A DNA stretch of 64,000 nucleotides from a bacterium (lineage in GTDB: Bacteria > Actinomycetota > Acidimicrobiia > Acidimicrobiales > Bin134): positions 1-64,000 of the forward strand of contig JAPPMA010000059.1 of assembly GCA_028819295.1 (NCBI GenBank), in the 5' to 3' direction. Below the pieces are notes generated by a model. The model did not search any database and was not told the origin of the DNA. It saw only the letters and a program-made list of their open reading frames with translations. This document shows, piece after piece, positions 41,081 through 50,227 of the stretch. The translations under genes were made by a program, and so were the position numbers. Positions within the stretch are counted from its first letter, which is position 1; each line of letters opens with the position of its first letter.

Positions 41081-41490
41081 CCCACAGGCCGGAAGCCCAG
41101 CAGGGTGCTGTCGTCGACGTCTTCGTAGGCGGCCTCCACGGCCATGCCCACGGTTACGTCTCCCACATCGCAGTCCACCATGTTGCCCACCAGTCGGGGG
41201 CCCTCATCCAGGTCCACCAGGGCGATGGCGAAGGGGATGCGACTGGCCAGGGCCGGGTCGTGGCCGGCGCGGTCCACGGTGAAGGAGTACACCGTGCCCT
41301 GGCCGCTCAACTCCCCCCACTCCCAGTCGTCGCCCAGGCACTCAGGGCACCGGCCGCGGGGGTAGAAGAAGTATCCGTGGCGGGGACAGCACTGGAGCAC
41401 TAGCCGCCGCTCCCGCAGGCCGTCGAAATACGGCGCGGTGATCGGGGTGGGGGTGGGCAGGGGCCGGCCGTCGGTTGAGAAGTGGACCAT
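41077..41490 (-). CDS. DUF35/OB-fold acyl-CoA-associated protein with rubredoxin-like zinc ribbon
   Basis: 137 residues. CPRHGYFFYPRGRCPECLG is the zinc-ribbon part (one Cys is replaced by His in CPRH), followed by an OB-fold (GTVYSFTVDRAGH... PFAIALVDLDEGPRLVGNM). Such proteins pair with thiolase-like partners in lipid and sterol side-chain degradation, forming heteromers. The ATG overlaps the thiolase stop (TGATG), so synthesis is coupled. Overlaps the SnoaL stop at the other end. Confidence 0.9.
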   Translation of the reverse strand: MVHFSTDGRPLPTPTPITAPYFDGLRERRLVLQCCPRHGYFFYPRGRCPECLGDDWEWGELSGQGTVYSFTVDRAGHDPALASRIPFAIALVDLDEGPRLVGNMVDCDVGDVTVGMAVEAAYEDVDDSTLLGFRPVG

Positions 41491-42689
41491 CAGGCCCCCT
41501 CCAAGATGAGGGCCACCTGCTCGGCCAGCATTCCCCCGGTGCCGTTGGCATAGGCGATGTTGCAGTCGGGCACCTGGCGCTCGCCGGCCCGGCCCTGCAC
41601 TTGGCGCACGGCCTCGGTGATGTGGCTCATGCCGCCGCCCAAGCCGGCCTGACCCATGCCCAGCTGACCGCCGTGGGTGTTGAGGGGCCAGTCGCCGTCA
41701 TAGCGCAGGCTGTGCTCGTCGATGAACCGACCGCCCTGGCCCTTGGGGCAGAACCCGGCGTCCTCGATGGTCAACAGCACAGTGATGGTGTAGCAGTCGT
41801 ACATGGAGGCCATGTCCACCGCGTCGCGCGACACCCCGGCCATGGCGAACGCCCGGTCGGCGGCCAGCCGGATGGGGGTGTCGATGACGTCGGGGGCGTA
41901 GGTGATGCTCTTGTGGGTGAGGTGCTCGCCGTAGCCGCTCACATACGCCGGGCGGTGCGGACACCGGGCGGCCCGCTCAGCGCTGGTTACCAGCACCGCC
42001 GAGCCGCCGTAGCACGGCATGACGATCTCCAGCAGCTTCAGCGGGTCGGCCACATAGCGGGAGGTCATCACGTCGTCGATGGTGATGGGCTTGCCGTAGA
42101 ACACCGCCAAGGGGTTGGCCTGGGCGTTGTAGCGGGAGTCCACCGCCACCTTGGCCAATGTCTCCTCGCTCACCCCGTAGGCGGCCATGTAGCGCTGGGC
42201 GGCCATGGCGAAGCTGGGGGTGGCGGCCACCAGCCCGGCGGGAATCTCAAACTGCCCCTGGGGGGAGCCCCAAACCTCGCCGCCCATGTAGGCCCCCATC
42301 TTCATCTTCATCGGACCGCCGTTGGAACCCGGCTGAGGCGGTGCCGGAACCGACGGGACGAACACCAGCACCGTTTCGCAAATCCCCACCTCGATGGCGG
42401 CGGCCGCCCGCCACACCATGCCCGCCGGAGAGGCACCGCCGAGGTCGACCACCTCGTTGAAGTTGCTGCGAATGCCCAGGAACTCGGCTAGCGCCGACGG
42501 GGCGAACAGCGGAGACTCCCGCAGGCCGTTGACCACCAGCCCATCCACCTCGCCCTTGTCCACCTCGGCGTCGGCCAGCACCTCGGCCGCCAGCCGGGCA
42601 CACGCCTCCATGGTGAACATGGGCTCATCCCACACCCGCTTCGGCGCCCACTCGGTGAGCCCTGCAATCGCCGCCGCTCTTTTTCCCAT
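41490..42689 (-). CDS. Thiolase-fold protein (SCP-x/lipid-transfer type)
   Basis: 399 residues from the ATG at 42689. The C-terminal half has the thiolase features MYDCYTITVLLTIEDAGFC and NTHGGQLGMGQAGLGGGMSHI with the catalytic-type His, and the N-terminal Cys loop position reads VVDLGGASPAGM, without a clear nucleophilic Cys. With its DUF35 partner it resembles the Ltp-type aldolase or thiolase complexes that split steroid or acyl side chains. Leaderless start is likely; a CTCAC-TAGT-GTGAG inverted repeat lies at the -10 site. Confidence 0.88.
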   Translation of the reverse strand: MGKRAAAIAGLTEWAPKRVWDEPMFTMEACARLAAEVLADAEVDKGEVDGLVVNGLRESPLFAPSALAEFLGIRSNFNEVVDLGGASPAGMVWRAAAAIEVGICETVLVFVPSVPAPPQPGSNGGPMKMKMGAYMGGEVWGSPQGQFEIPAGLVAATPSFAMAAQRYMAAYGVSEETLAKVAVDSRYNAQANPLAVFYGKPITIDDVMTSRYVADPLKLLEIVMPCYGGSAVLVTSAERAARCPHRPAYVSGYGEHLTHKSITYAPDVIDTPIRLAADRAFAMAGVSRDAVDMASMYDCYTITVLLTIEDAGFCPKGQGGRFIDEHSLRYDGDWPLNTHGGQLGMGQAGLGGGMSHITEAVRQVQGRAGERQVPDCNIAYANGTGGMLAEQVALILEGA

Positions 42690-42707
42690 GCGCCTCACAC
42701 TAGTGAG
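42690..42707 (-). promoter_or_regulatory. Leaderless promoter with small palindrome before the thiolase-DUF35 operon
   Basis: On the minus strand TAGTGT lies seven bases before the ATG at 42689, inside the palindrome CTCAC-TAGT-GTGAG (42694-42707). This may be an operator covering the -10 box. Confidence 0.4.
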
Positions 42708-42740
42708 ACGCTGGCCAGCAGCTTTGGTCGACTGTTTGCG

Positions 42741-43667
42741 TCAAGTGCAGAGGGGTTCGAAGCGGTAGCCCCGGCTGGCCAATACGCTAAGTGCGGCATC
42801 GAGGCCGAGGACGGTTTGGGAGCGATCGCCGCCTCCGTCGTGCAGCAGCATGATCACGCCGTCTCGGGCATAGTCCACGATGTGTTGGGCAACGTCTTGC
42901 GCCGAGACATCCAGCCAGTCTTTGGGGCTGGTGTCCCATGTGACCACGGTCAGTTCGTGGCCGGCAGCCCAAGGGCGAGTGAAGGCGTCCATCGATGCAT
43001 ACGGCGGCCGCAAACAGTCGCTGCCCCGGTCGCCGAGCAGGGCCTGGGTTCGACCCACCGTCTCATCGAATTGCTCGCGGGACAACCCCCCAAGAGCCTC
43101 GTGGTTCCAAGTGTGATTGCCGAGGGTGTGACCCTCGTCGAAGATGCGCTGGATGATGCCGGGATAGGACTCGGCCAGCGATCCGACCACGAAGAACATG
43201 GCCTGGGCCTCGTGGCGGGCCAGCACATCGAGGATCTGATGCGTGTAGACAGGGTGAGGACCGTCGTCGAACGTGAGGTACATGACCGGACCAGACTCGT
43301 CTGGAGTCGGAATGGGAGCAGGTGGCGGCGTCGGACTAGGAACCGGGGTCGGAGTCGGAGCATGGGTGGGGGTCGAAGACGCTATCTCATCCGACGACGG
43401 GGCCGGGGCCGATGAGGGGGTCAGGCCCGGAGTAGGAGGCGAAGGCGTTGTCGGCACTAGGGCCGGGGCCTGAGTTTGTTCCGAGGTGGGGGCCGGAGTC
43501 TCCACCGAGATGGGGGTTGGGGCGGGGGCCGGAGTCGCCAAGGCAGGTTCTGAAGTGGCAGGCGGGGAGGAGGCAGGCGACGAAACAAGAAGCGAGGAAG
43601 GACTGCTTTGGCCGCACCCTGCGAGAAAGAAGCCCAAAGCGAGCGCGGCAGCCGCACTCCGAAACAT
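42741..43667 (-). CDS. Polysaccharide deacetylase lipoprotein (NodB domain)
   Basis: 308 residues. Lipobox LAGC at residues 15-18, a ~100-residue Pro/Thr/Ser linker, then a NodB domain with TFDDGPHPVYT (Asp-Asp), NHTWNHEALGG (metal His pair), RPPYAS and MLLHDGGG. It removes acetyl groups from peptidoglycan, chitin or other cell-wall glycans at the outer surface. It starts 12 bp after the SDR stop on the same strand. Confidence 0.93.
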   Translation of the reverse strand: MFRSAAAALALGFFLAGCGQSSPSSLLVSSPASSPPATSEPALATPAPAPTPISVETPAPTSEQTQAPALVPTTPSPPTPGLTPSSAPAPSSDEIASSTPTHAPTPTPVPSPTPPPAPIPTPDESGPVMYLTFDDGPHPVYTHQILDVLARHEAQAMFFVVGSLAESYPGIIQRIFDEGHTLGNHTWNHEALGGLSREQFDETVGRTQALLGDRGSDCLRPPYASMDAFTRPWAAGHELTVVTWDTSPKDWLDVSAQDVAQHIVDYARDGVIMLLHDGGGDRSQTVLGLDAALSVLASRGYRFEPLCT

Positions 43668-43679
43668 GCATCCAGTTAA

Positions 43680-44507
43680 CTAGTCGACCTCGGCCAAAGG
43701 GGGGATTTTCCGCTCCAACAATGCGTCGTAGCGAACCTGGAGTTGGTTGGCATAGCTGGGCTTGGTGGGGATGAGGAAGTCGCCCGCCCTGATGCCGGCC
43801 ATGACCGGCCCAACCACCTCGGCCGGCGAGATGCCGCCTGCGGTCATCGTCGCCAGCGACTCCACCACGAAGGCGTTGTCCTCGCTCTCGTCGGCGCCGT
43901 AGCGCTCACCGCGCACCCGGGCGGTGTGGGCGATGGCGGTGTCGATGGCACTGGGGGTGAGCACCGATGCGCCGAGCTTGGACCCCACCCCGGCCAGGTC
44001 GAGGGCCAGGCACTCGGTGAGCGAGAAGGCGGCGCACTTCGACACCACATACGGGCTGGAGAACCCTCCGGCCACGAAGGCGGCCACCGACGCGGTGTTC
44101 ACGATGTGGCCCTCGGTGTCCTGGGCGATCATCCGGGGCACGAATGCGGCCACCCCGTTGATGATGCCGTACACGTTCACCCCCAACACCCAGTCCCAGT
44201 CGGCCGGGGTGCGCTCCCACATGAGCCCGGCCTGAAACACACCGGCGTTGTTGAACAGCAGGTCTACCTGCCCGAAGGCATCCCACGCGGCATCGGCCAG
44301 CGCCTCGACCGAAGACCGGTCGGCCACGTCTACTTCGATCGCCACCGCACTGTCTCCGATGGCACCGGCAGTAGCGGTTGCCCCCGCGAGGTCGATGTCG
44401 GCAGCCACCACCTTGGCCCCCTCAGCGCTGAAACCCATTGCCAACGCCGCTCCGATTCCGCTGGCCGCCCCGGTTATCACCGCCACTTTGCTGTCGAAAT
44501 CCTGCAT
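43680..44507 (-). CDS. Short-chain dehydrogenase/reductase
   Basis: 275 residues. TGAASGIGAALAMGF, NNAGVF, the serine in NTASVAAF and YVVSKCAAFSL are the classical SDR motifs. The tail carries an extra ~50 residues (DESEDNAFVVESLATMTAGGISPAEVV) typical of a subgroup in actinobacteria. Substrate unknown. Followed by the deacetylase gene. Confidence 0.9.
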   Translation of the reverse strand: MQDFDSKVAVITGAASGIGAALAMGFSAEGAKVVAADIDLAGATATAGAIGDSAVAIEVDVADRSSVEALADAAWDAFGQVDLLFNNAGVFQAGLMWERTPADWDWVLGVNVYGIINGVAAFVPRMIAQDTEGHIVNTASVAAFVAGGFSSPYVVSKCAAFSLTECLALDLAGVGSKLGASVLTPSAIDTAIAHTARVRGERYGADESEDNAFVVESLATMTAGGISPAEVVGPVMAGIRAGDFLIPTKPSYANQLQVRYDALLERKIPPLAEVD

Positions 44508-44645
44508 GGCCCCATGCTGGCACGACTCAACCGCCGGCGTCGGGCGCTGGAGCGATTAGTCGTCGTTGGAGGCGCCGACCACAGGCGCCCGCGAAAGCCG
44601 AGAGGTCGGGCTCTTATACGCCAAAACGCGATTATGCAGTGCCGT

Positions 44646-46334
44646 TCAAAGGCCGAGTGTTTGGCGGCAAGCAGCGTGGCGGTCGGCTGGAAGCTGAACG
44701 CAGAACTGCTCGTGCTCGGCAGCCGTTTGGAAGACGTCGCGTGCTCTGGTGATGATGGTCTGGTAGCAGACTTCCCGACTTACCTCGTGGCTTTGGGGGT
44801 CGTTGTCCAATAGCGCACAGTGCTGTATAGCACGCGGTGCTCCGGGCTTTTCCCAAAAACCGTTCTGCACGGCTCCGCGCGTGCAGGCCGCGTTCAGCTC
44901 GGCGGTCGGGGCGTACCCGCAGTACACGATCGAGGCAGCGGGGTCGTTCTGGGCGAAGGAGGCGGCATCTCGACCGTAGGATCCGAAGCAGTGGGAGGCC
45001 GAGCCCGCCGGGGCCTCGGCGCAGAGCTGGGCGACCGCGGCCATGTCGTAACCGAGCACTCGGACCATGTGAGAGGTCTGGTAGAAGTAGCAGTCGGCCC
45101 GATACCGGTCGGCCACCACGTCGCACGGATAGACGGGGTCGTCGGGGCGCAAGTATTCGGTGGTGTGGCCCATAAGGCCGCTGAGCCCTCCGACCACATT
45201 CTCCATGAACACCCCCGAGTAGCAGGACTGCTTGTCCAGCGATTCTGGAATCGCGTCGCATAACTCCAGCGACTGGTGCAGTTCGTAGTTCGCCCATGCC
45301 ATGATCCCGTGCCCGATTCCGTGCAAACACTGGTGGCGGATGAACGGGTTAGGGGCATCTGAGCACAAAGCAGCCACATCTTCGGCAAGGTTCGCGGTGC
45401 CGCGGCTTGCGAACAGCGCCTCGGTCGTACCGTGGAAACCGCCGGACTGGCACTCATGGGAGGCCAGCGCGAACGCGGCAGGCCCGAACAGCTCATAGGC
45501 AATACGACCGACCTCGTGAGCGCGGTTGTGGCAGTCTCCGCTGGTCTCGGTCTCGATCGCTTTGAGAACCCTCAGTGCGTTCGACGGCCCGAACTCCCCG
45601 ATGAAGCGCTCGAGCTCCCCGTCATCGGTATAGATCCCCGAATAGCGGGCAGCCGCGTCCCCGGGGAGCCCAGCGAACTCAATATCGGGCATCTCGATCA
45701 CCAACGGCTCCAACTCGTCTCGCAGGCCAAGATCGCCGGTACCGGTCTCGCCTTCCACAACCTCTCCAACCCCATCTTCAGCGCCCGGTTCGGCGGCAAC
45801 GGCCTCAAGGGCGATGATCACTCCGCCCTCGGACGGGTTCAAGTGGTCGTGGTACTGCCACTGGCCTGCTTCGTCGAAGACGAACTCCCATGCCTGCCCC
45901 GACGGAACCGGCCCCAGCGAATCGAACTCGTGCAGAATCTCATGAGTCGGATGAATATTCGACGCAGGCCAAAAATCCCCGCCCGACGCATTCACAAACG
46001 CCACCGTCTCCCCAACCTCAATCTCCAAGCGCTCAGGAGCAAAGCCATGCTCGGCCAGATAGGTGACGTAACGAATCGATCCCGGCGACACAGAAGCGGC
46101 ATTCCCCGCTTCCTCAGGCACGCCCACTTCACCGTCGACCGCGGCTGCACCAACCGGAATGGGGGGAATAGCAGGAGCGACTCCCAACGGAGAAGCCGAA
46201 CCGTCTTCCCCCTCCGAATCGTCAACTGCCAGCACGATCAACAAGACCGCCTGAACAACAACCACCAAAACCAAAATGACAATCGCGCCGACCAGCAACC
46301 GAAGACCACGACCAGAAACAGTTAGCTCATCCAC
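44646..46334 (-). CDS. Membrane-anchored cupredoxin fused to a Cys/His-rich domain
   Basis: 562 residues. One membrane helix (13-36) is followed by a cupredoxin-like domain (~85-178) with His128/His131 and YHDHLNP (His162, His164); the usual Cys ligand is not seen at YHDH, so the site is type-2-like or the ligand set differs. From ~250 on, a second domain of ~300 residues has more than 12 Cys and many His: DCHNRAHEVG, CQSGGFHG, RHQCLHGIGHG, CYSGVFMEN and SHCFGSYG. I do not recognise it. It could bind several metals or be disulfide-rich. GTG start at 46334, no clear ribosome binding site. Outer-surface location inferred. Confidence 0.7.
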   Translation of the reverse strand: MDELTVSGRGLRLLVGAIVILVLVVVVQAVLLIVLAVDDSEGEDGSASPLGVAPAIPPIPVGAAAVDGEVGVPEEAGNAASVSPGSIRYVTYLAEHGFAPERLEIEVGETVAFVNASGGDFWPASNIHPTHEILHEFDSLGPVPSGQAWEFVFDEAGQWQYHDHLNPSEGGVIIALEAVAAEPGAEDGVGEVVEGETGTGDLGLRDELEPLVIEMPDIEFAGLPGDAAARYSGIYTDDGELERFIGEFGPSNALRVLKAIETETSGDCHNRAHEVGRIAYELFGPAAFALASHECQSGGFHGTTEALFASRGTANLAEDVAALCSDAPNPFIRHQCLHGIGHGIMAWANYELHQSLELCDAIPESLDKQSCYSGVFMENVVGGLSGLMGHTTEYLRPDDPVYPCDVVADRYRADCYFYQTSHMVRVLGYDMAAVAQLCAEAPAGSASHCFGSYGRDAASFAQNDPAASIVYCGYAPTAELNAACTRGAVQNGFWEKPGAPRAIQHCALLDNDPQSHEVSREVCYQTIITRARDVFQTAAEHEQFCVQLPADRHAACRQTLGL

Positions 46335-46603
46335 AACAAATCAAAGAAGGAGAAGAAGATGGGCCGAGGACTCGATCGGCAGTCTCGGTTGAACGAAGAG
46401 CCAACCGCCAACAGAGATTGCGGACCCTTAATCGCACCCTGACCTCATAAACCCAAGATTGTGGACCTTCTACCCCTGCAACCGCCAAATCGGAACAACC
46501 GCGGGCCCTCAGATCACGCCCGATACACAAATTCCCGAGTGTCATCGTTGGTGTGGCCGGGGCCCTCGGCCTGACAGACCCGTGTGGCCGGGCAGACGGG
46601 CGC
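46335..46603. other. Intergenic region with imperfect direct repeat
   Basis: 269 bp, less GC-rich than its surroundings, between the start of the cupredoxin gene and the stop of the serine-hydrolase gene. AGATTGCGGACCCTT (46415-46429) and AGATTGTGGACCTT (46456-46469) form a direct repeat 41 bp apart, candidate regulator sites. No convincing ORF or RNA gene seen. Confidence 0.35.
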
Positions 46604-47782
46604 CTAAGCTGCCGGTTCAGGCCAAATCTCCGGGTCGTGGACGCCGTCGCCCTCTCGCTCGCAGACGATGTCGAGGTCTTCGGCCACGAAGGCGTAGATG
46701 CGGCAGGCCGCCAAGGAGACCCATTGGTTCGCGAGGTCGTAGAACTCTCCCCGTGTACTCAAGATGGCCAGCGCGAACCAACTCCCTTCGGGAAGCACGA
46801 CGACACCGGCATCGATCATCTGCCGGTATTCCGCCGGGCAGCAGTTCGGCCGAAGCCAGCCCGCTTTGTGCAGCGACGACTCAGCCACCTGCGGGGGCAG
46901 GCGATCGAGCAGAACCCCGTCGAGATCCCTCGGGGAAGCCAGCGAATGTGAAGTGTCCAGCAACCACTGTTGAAGAGCCGCGGTTTCATCGGCGCCCAGA
47001 AGCTCACCTTTGTACAGGCGGACGTAGAAGAGGGCCAGGTCGGCCATGGTGGTGCGATTGCCCAGAGGATTCTCGGGCCGGAAATCTCCGGCCACCCGAT
47101 TGGGGTCTTGAAAGCGCCATGCCTCCAGCCGAGTGCCGGACAGCTCGGCCACATTCCCGGTCCAGGCGTTCACCGCGTCCACTCCCCCGGCCAGATCGAT
47201 CAACCTTCCACCGGCCAAGTTGTCAGACAGAATCAGTGCGGAATGGGCCAGCGGCCTCACCGCCTCCGCTCCGGCTGCTTCGAGGGCGGCGGCGGCCCAC
47301 AGCGGCTTGACCGCGCTGGCCGAGATCCGAGACTCAGTGGCCTGGTACCCGTGGAGCGTCTCGTCGGGAAGCACCAATGCTATTGAGATCTCCGATTCGG
47401 GGTTCCATTCGTCGGAGATCTCGGCCAAGTACTCGAACTCCTCAGCGAGCACAAAGTGAAACTCTCCGGCCAAGGAGTCCAAGAACTCTTGAGCAGAGCG
47501 ATCAGGCGTGGGAGTGGGCTCTGGAACAGCCGAAGCCACTGCCGTAGACCCAAGGGTTGCAGTGGGCAAGGGCGCGGGAGTCGAGCTCACCGGTGGCGTC
47601 GGGGATGGCGGCGTGGCGATTGCGACTGTCGGCGCCGGCACCGGGGTGGCCTCGACCTCCTCAGGGCTTACTTCTAGCGTCACCTCGGCGTTTCCAGTGC
47701 AGCCGGCAACCCCGCAGAGCAGCCCCAACACCAGCAAGGCCGCGCCGAGCAGCATGAGGCCGCTACGCAATCTCACCCGCAT
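46604..47782 (-). CDS. Beta-lactamase-fold serine hydrolase lipoprotein
   Basis: 392 residues from the ATG at 47782. Lipobox VAGC near residue 26, a Pro/Thr/Ser-rich linker, then a penicillin-interacting fold with SAVK (SxxK motif), LILSDN (SDN motif) and a HKAG element where KTG would be. These are the three active-site elements of class A beta-lactamases and D,D-peptidases, though LHKAG deviates from KTG. Function in cell-wall metabolism or antibiotic hydrolysis unresolved. The start overlaps the TAP-like peptidase stop by 10 bp, so the genes are co-translated. Confidence 0.75.
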   Translation of the reverse strand: MRVRLRSGLMLLGAALLVLGLLCGVAGCTGNAEVTLEVSPEEVEATPVPAPTVAIATPPSPTPPVSSTPAPLPTATLGSTAVASAVPEPTPTPDRSAQEFLDSLAGEFHFVLAEEFEYLAEISDEWNPESEISIALVLPDETLHGYQATESRISASAVKPLWAAAALEAAGAEAVRPLAHSALILSDNLAGGRLIDLAGGVDAVNAWTGNVAELSGTRLEAWRFQDPNRVAGDFRPENPLGNRTTMADLALFYVRLYKGELLGADETAALQQWLLDTSHSLASPRDLDGVLLDRLPPQVAESSLHKAGWLRPNCCPAEYRQMIDAGVVVLPEGSWFALAILSTRGEFYDLANQWVSLAACRIYAFVAEDLDIVCEREGDGVHDPEIWPEPAA

Positions 47783-49431
47783 TCGATGTCTTCGGACGAC
47801 AGCACCAGGTAGATGAGGTAGTTGTCCACCGCATCGTCCACGCACGGGTGGCGACCATAGCTGGTGTGACCTGTGCCGTTGTACGTCAGCAGCACCCCGG
47901 TCTCCAGCGCCTCGGCCACTGCCACCGCCCACTCATAGGGGGTAGCATTGTCGCCCCGGTTCCCGATTACCAGCACCGAGGCCGCGTCCGGGGCCCGGAC
48001 TGGTTCATGCGGCCGAGCCTCAGCGTCGTCCCAATACACGCACATGCGAGCCTCGGCTGCCGCGGCTCGTCCGAATTCGCCGGCCGCTTCGATCATCCGC
48101 CCGACGAGCCGATCCAAGTCGCTCTCGCTCATCCGGCCGCCGTCGGTGCAGCTTATGCTGAAGAACGAGCCGAGGTCAGCAGTCTCCAGATAGAACTGGG
48201 CCAGGTCGTGCATCATCTGGCCGTCACCCTCCAAGGCTTGGGCGAAGGCCTGATAGAGCAACGGCCATTGCTCTGCGGAGCTATAGGAAACGGACACCAA
48301 GGCCAGCTGCGCCTCCCCCGGGCCCGCCAGCACATTGCCCTCGTCATCGAGCAGCGGGTCGGCCTCCAGGCGGTTCATCAGCTTGAGGTAGGCCGACTTG
48401 GGATTGCCGACCATCGGGCATGCTCTGTCTGTTGGGCAGGTGTCGAACACCTCGTCGATCACTCGGGCGAAGCCCCTTATCTGCTCCACCAGAACGTTTT
48501 CGTGGGTCAACGACGTGTCCAGCACGCCGTCGAGCACCACCGCCCGGGCATTGGCGCCGAATCGATCAGCGTAAAACTGGCCCAGCACCGTGCCGTAGCT
48601 GTAGCCGAAGAAGCTGATTTGATCCTCGCCCAAAGCCCGGCGGATCAAATCCATGTCGTACACGGTCTGCACTGTGCCGATGAGCCCGGCTCGACCGTCC
48701 AGGCCGGCCAAACAGGCTTCGGCGGCTTGCCGGGCCGCTTCGGCAATCGCGGCCTCGTTCTCCGGGGTGTTCGAAAGCGCACCCACCAGCTGGAGGTTCT
48801 CGGCCTCGTCACTGCAATTGGGGTTCAGGCTGGCGGTCACTCCCCGGGGGTTCCAGCCCACCACGTCGAACCGGGCCAGCAACTGGTCGGACAGCCCGGC
48901 GCCGTACTCCAAAAAGCTGTTCATATCGCCGCCGGGGCCGCCGGGATTCACCAGCAGCACACCGATGCGGAGGTCCGGGTCGCCGGCCGGGAGCATTCCG
49001 AGCTCGAGGGTGATGGTTCCATCGTCGGGGTCGTTGTGATCAGCAGGAACTTCCAGCTCAGCGCAGAGATATGCCTGCCCGCAGTCCTGGAAGGCAACGC
49101 CGTCAAGTTCCGGTTGAACATCGATGGGCACAGGATCTCCAGCAGGCGCACGCTCAGCACCCGCAGGCGCAGACTCTCCAGCAGGCGCACGCTCAGCACC
49201 CGCAGGCGCAGACTCTTCGGCAGGCTCAGGCGCGGTGGCCTCTGGCGCAGCCTCTTCGGCAGGCTCAGGCGCGGTGGCCTCTGGCGGCACCTCTGTCGCA
49301 GCCGCGGGAACCGCCGTGAACTCGGCTCTCGATGCCGAAAGCCCATCGGTGCCGCCGGAGCAGGCTGCTGCGATCAGAGCCGCAATCAACAGCACACCCG
49401 CTCCAACAATCGCCCTCGGCTGCCTTCTCAT
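47773..49431 (-). CDS. TAP-like alpha/beta-hydrolase lipoprotein
   Basis: 552 residues from the ATG at 49431 (GGGAGGG just upstream). Lipobox AAAC, then a linker of 39-bp tandem repeats, then an alpha/beta hydrolase with the nucleophile elbow GYSYGT, oxyanion-type NPGGPGGD, and the TAP C-terminal region with Asp (GNRGDNATPYEW) and His (GTGHTSYGRHPC). Resembles secreted tripeptidyl aminopeptidases of actinobacteria. It lies between the PlsC-like acyltransferase and the beta-lactamase-fold lipoprotein, in one operon. Confidence 0.9.
   Translation of the reverse strand: MRRQPRAIVGAGVLLIAALIAAACSGGTDGLSASRAEFTAVPAAATEVPPEATAPEPAEEAAPEATAPEPAEESAPAGAERAPAGESAPAGAERAPAGDPVPIDVQPELDGVAFQDCGQAYLCAELEVPADHNDPDDGTITLELGMLPAGDPDLRIGVLLVNPGGPGGDMNSFLEYGAGLSDQLLARFDVVGWNPRGVTASLNPNCSDEAENLQLVGALSNTPENEAAIAEAARQAAEACLAGLDGRAGLIGTVQTVYDMDLIRRALGEDQISFFGYSYGTVLGQFYADRFGANARAVVLDGVLDTSLTHENVLVEQIRGFARVIDEVFDTCPTDRACPMVGNPKSAYLKLMNRLEADPLLDDEGNVLAGPGEAQLALVSVSYSSAEQWPLLYQAFAQALEGDGQMMHDLAQFYLETADLGSFFSISCTDGGRMSESDLDRLVGRMIEAAGEFGRAAAAEARMCVYWDDAEARPHEPVRAPDAASVLVIGNRGDNATPYEWAVAVAEALETGVLLTYNGTGHTSYGRHPCVDDAVDNYLIYLVLSSEDIECG
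49136..49291 (-). repeat. Two families of 39-bp tandem repeats
   Basis: A 39-bp unit occurs twice at 49136-49213 (Ala/Pro/Gly/Glu type). A second 39-bp unit starts at about 49213 and repeats at 49252. They encode Ala/Pro/Glu spacers after the lipobox of the TAP-like hydrolase. Confidence 0.75.
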
Positions 49432-49465
49432 CAACCCTCCCTGGTAGCGGCTTAGCCGCCTCAAG

Positions 49466-50209
49466 CTACCCGGGCCCGACGACAGTTCCACCGCGCCGGC
49501 GCCAACGCCGTCGGGCACGGCGGACCGACGCCAGCTCAACGGCTTCGTCCATGGCCGCTTGCATGGCCTCTCTCAGCCGGTTGGTGAACTCGTGCCGCTG
49601 GTTTGACGACAGCCGTCCATTGTCGGTGTCGGGAGGCAGCAGCGGTTCGCCAATCACAATGGACACCGGCACCCTCCGAAGGAACTTTGCCTTGGGGGGC
49701 ATGGCCTCCTCAGTGCCGGCGATGCCCACCGGGAGAATCGGCACCCCGGTTCGGGCGGCCAGAAAGGCGGCGCCTCCGAAGATCTCCCCCACATGGCCAC
49801 CCGAATGGCGGGTGCCCTCAGGGAACACCAGCAAGGGCTCGCCCCGTTGCAGCAGGCCAATGGCCGCTTGCAGCGTCCGGCGGTCTCCGGCACCCCGATG
49901 CACGGGGAACGACCCGATCATGGCGCTGATCCAAGTGCCCACCCTCCCTTTGAACATCTCGATCTTGGCCAGCGACCGCACCTTTCGCGGGCATCGCGAG
50001 TTCACCAATGGGCCGTCTAGGTTGGATCGGTGTACCGGTGCGATGATGAACGCCCCTTCGATCCCGAGCCGCTCGGCGCCGATCATTCTGGTCCGCAGGT
50101 AGAATCGCCCCACCAACCGGACCAATGCCCGCAGCACCCGGTAGAGCCATCGGGCCCGACGGGTCTGCCAGATGGCCAGCACCCGCTCTTCCAAGTGCTG
50201 TTCAGACAT
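49466..50209 (-). CDS. plsC: 1-acyl-sn-glycerol-3-phosphate acyltransferase-like protein (PlsC family)
   Basis: 247 residues. HRSNLD (HxxxxD catalytic motif), PVHRGAGDRRTL and VFPEGTRH identify the family. It acylates lysophosphatidate or a related lipid at the membrane. The basic C-terminus (RRARRRWRRRGG) is unusual. No strong ribosome binding site. The truncated VOC ORF precedes it by 18 bp, and the lipoprotein genes follow. Confidence 0.9.
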   Translation of the reverse strand: MSEQHLEERVLAIWQTRRARWLYRVLRALVRLVGRFYLRTRMIGAERLGIEGAFIIAPVHRSNLDGPLVNSRCPRKVRSLAKIEMFKGRVGTWISAMIGSFPVHRGAGDRRTLQAAIGLLQRGEPLLVFPEGTRHSGGHVGEIFGGAAFLAARTGVPILPVGIAGTEEAMPPKAKFLRRVPVSIVIGEPLLPPDTDNGRLSSNQRHEFTNRLREAMQAAMDEAVELASVRRARRRWRRRGGTVVGPG

Positions 50210-50227
50210 TGCTCTGCGATGATGGCA

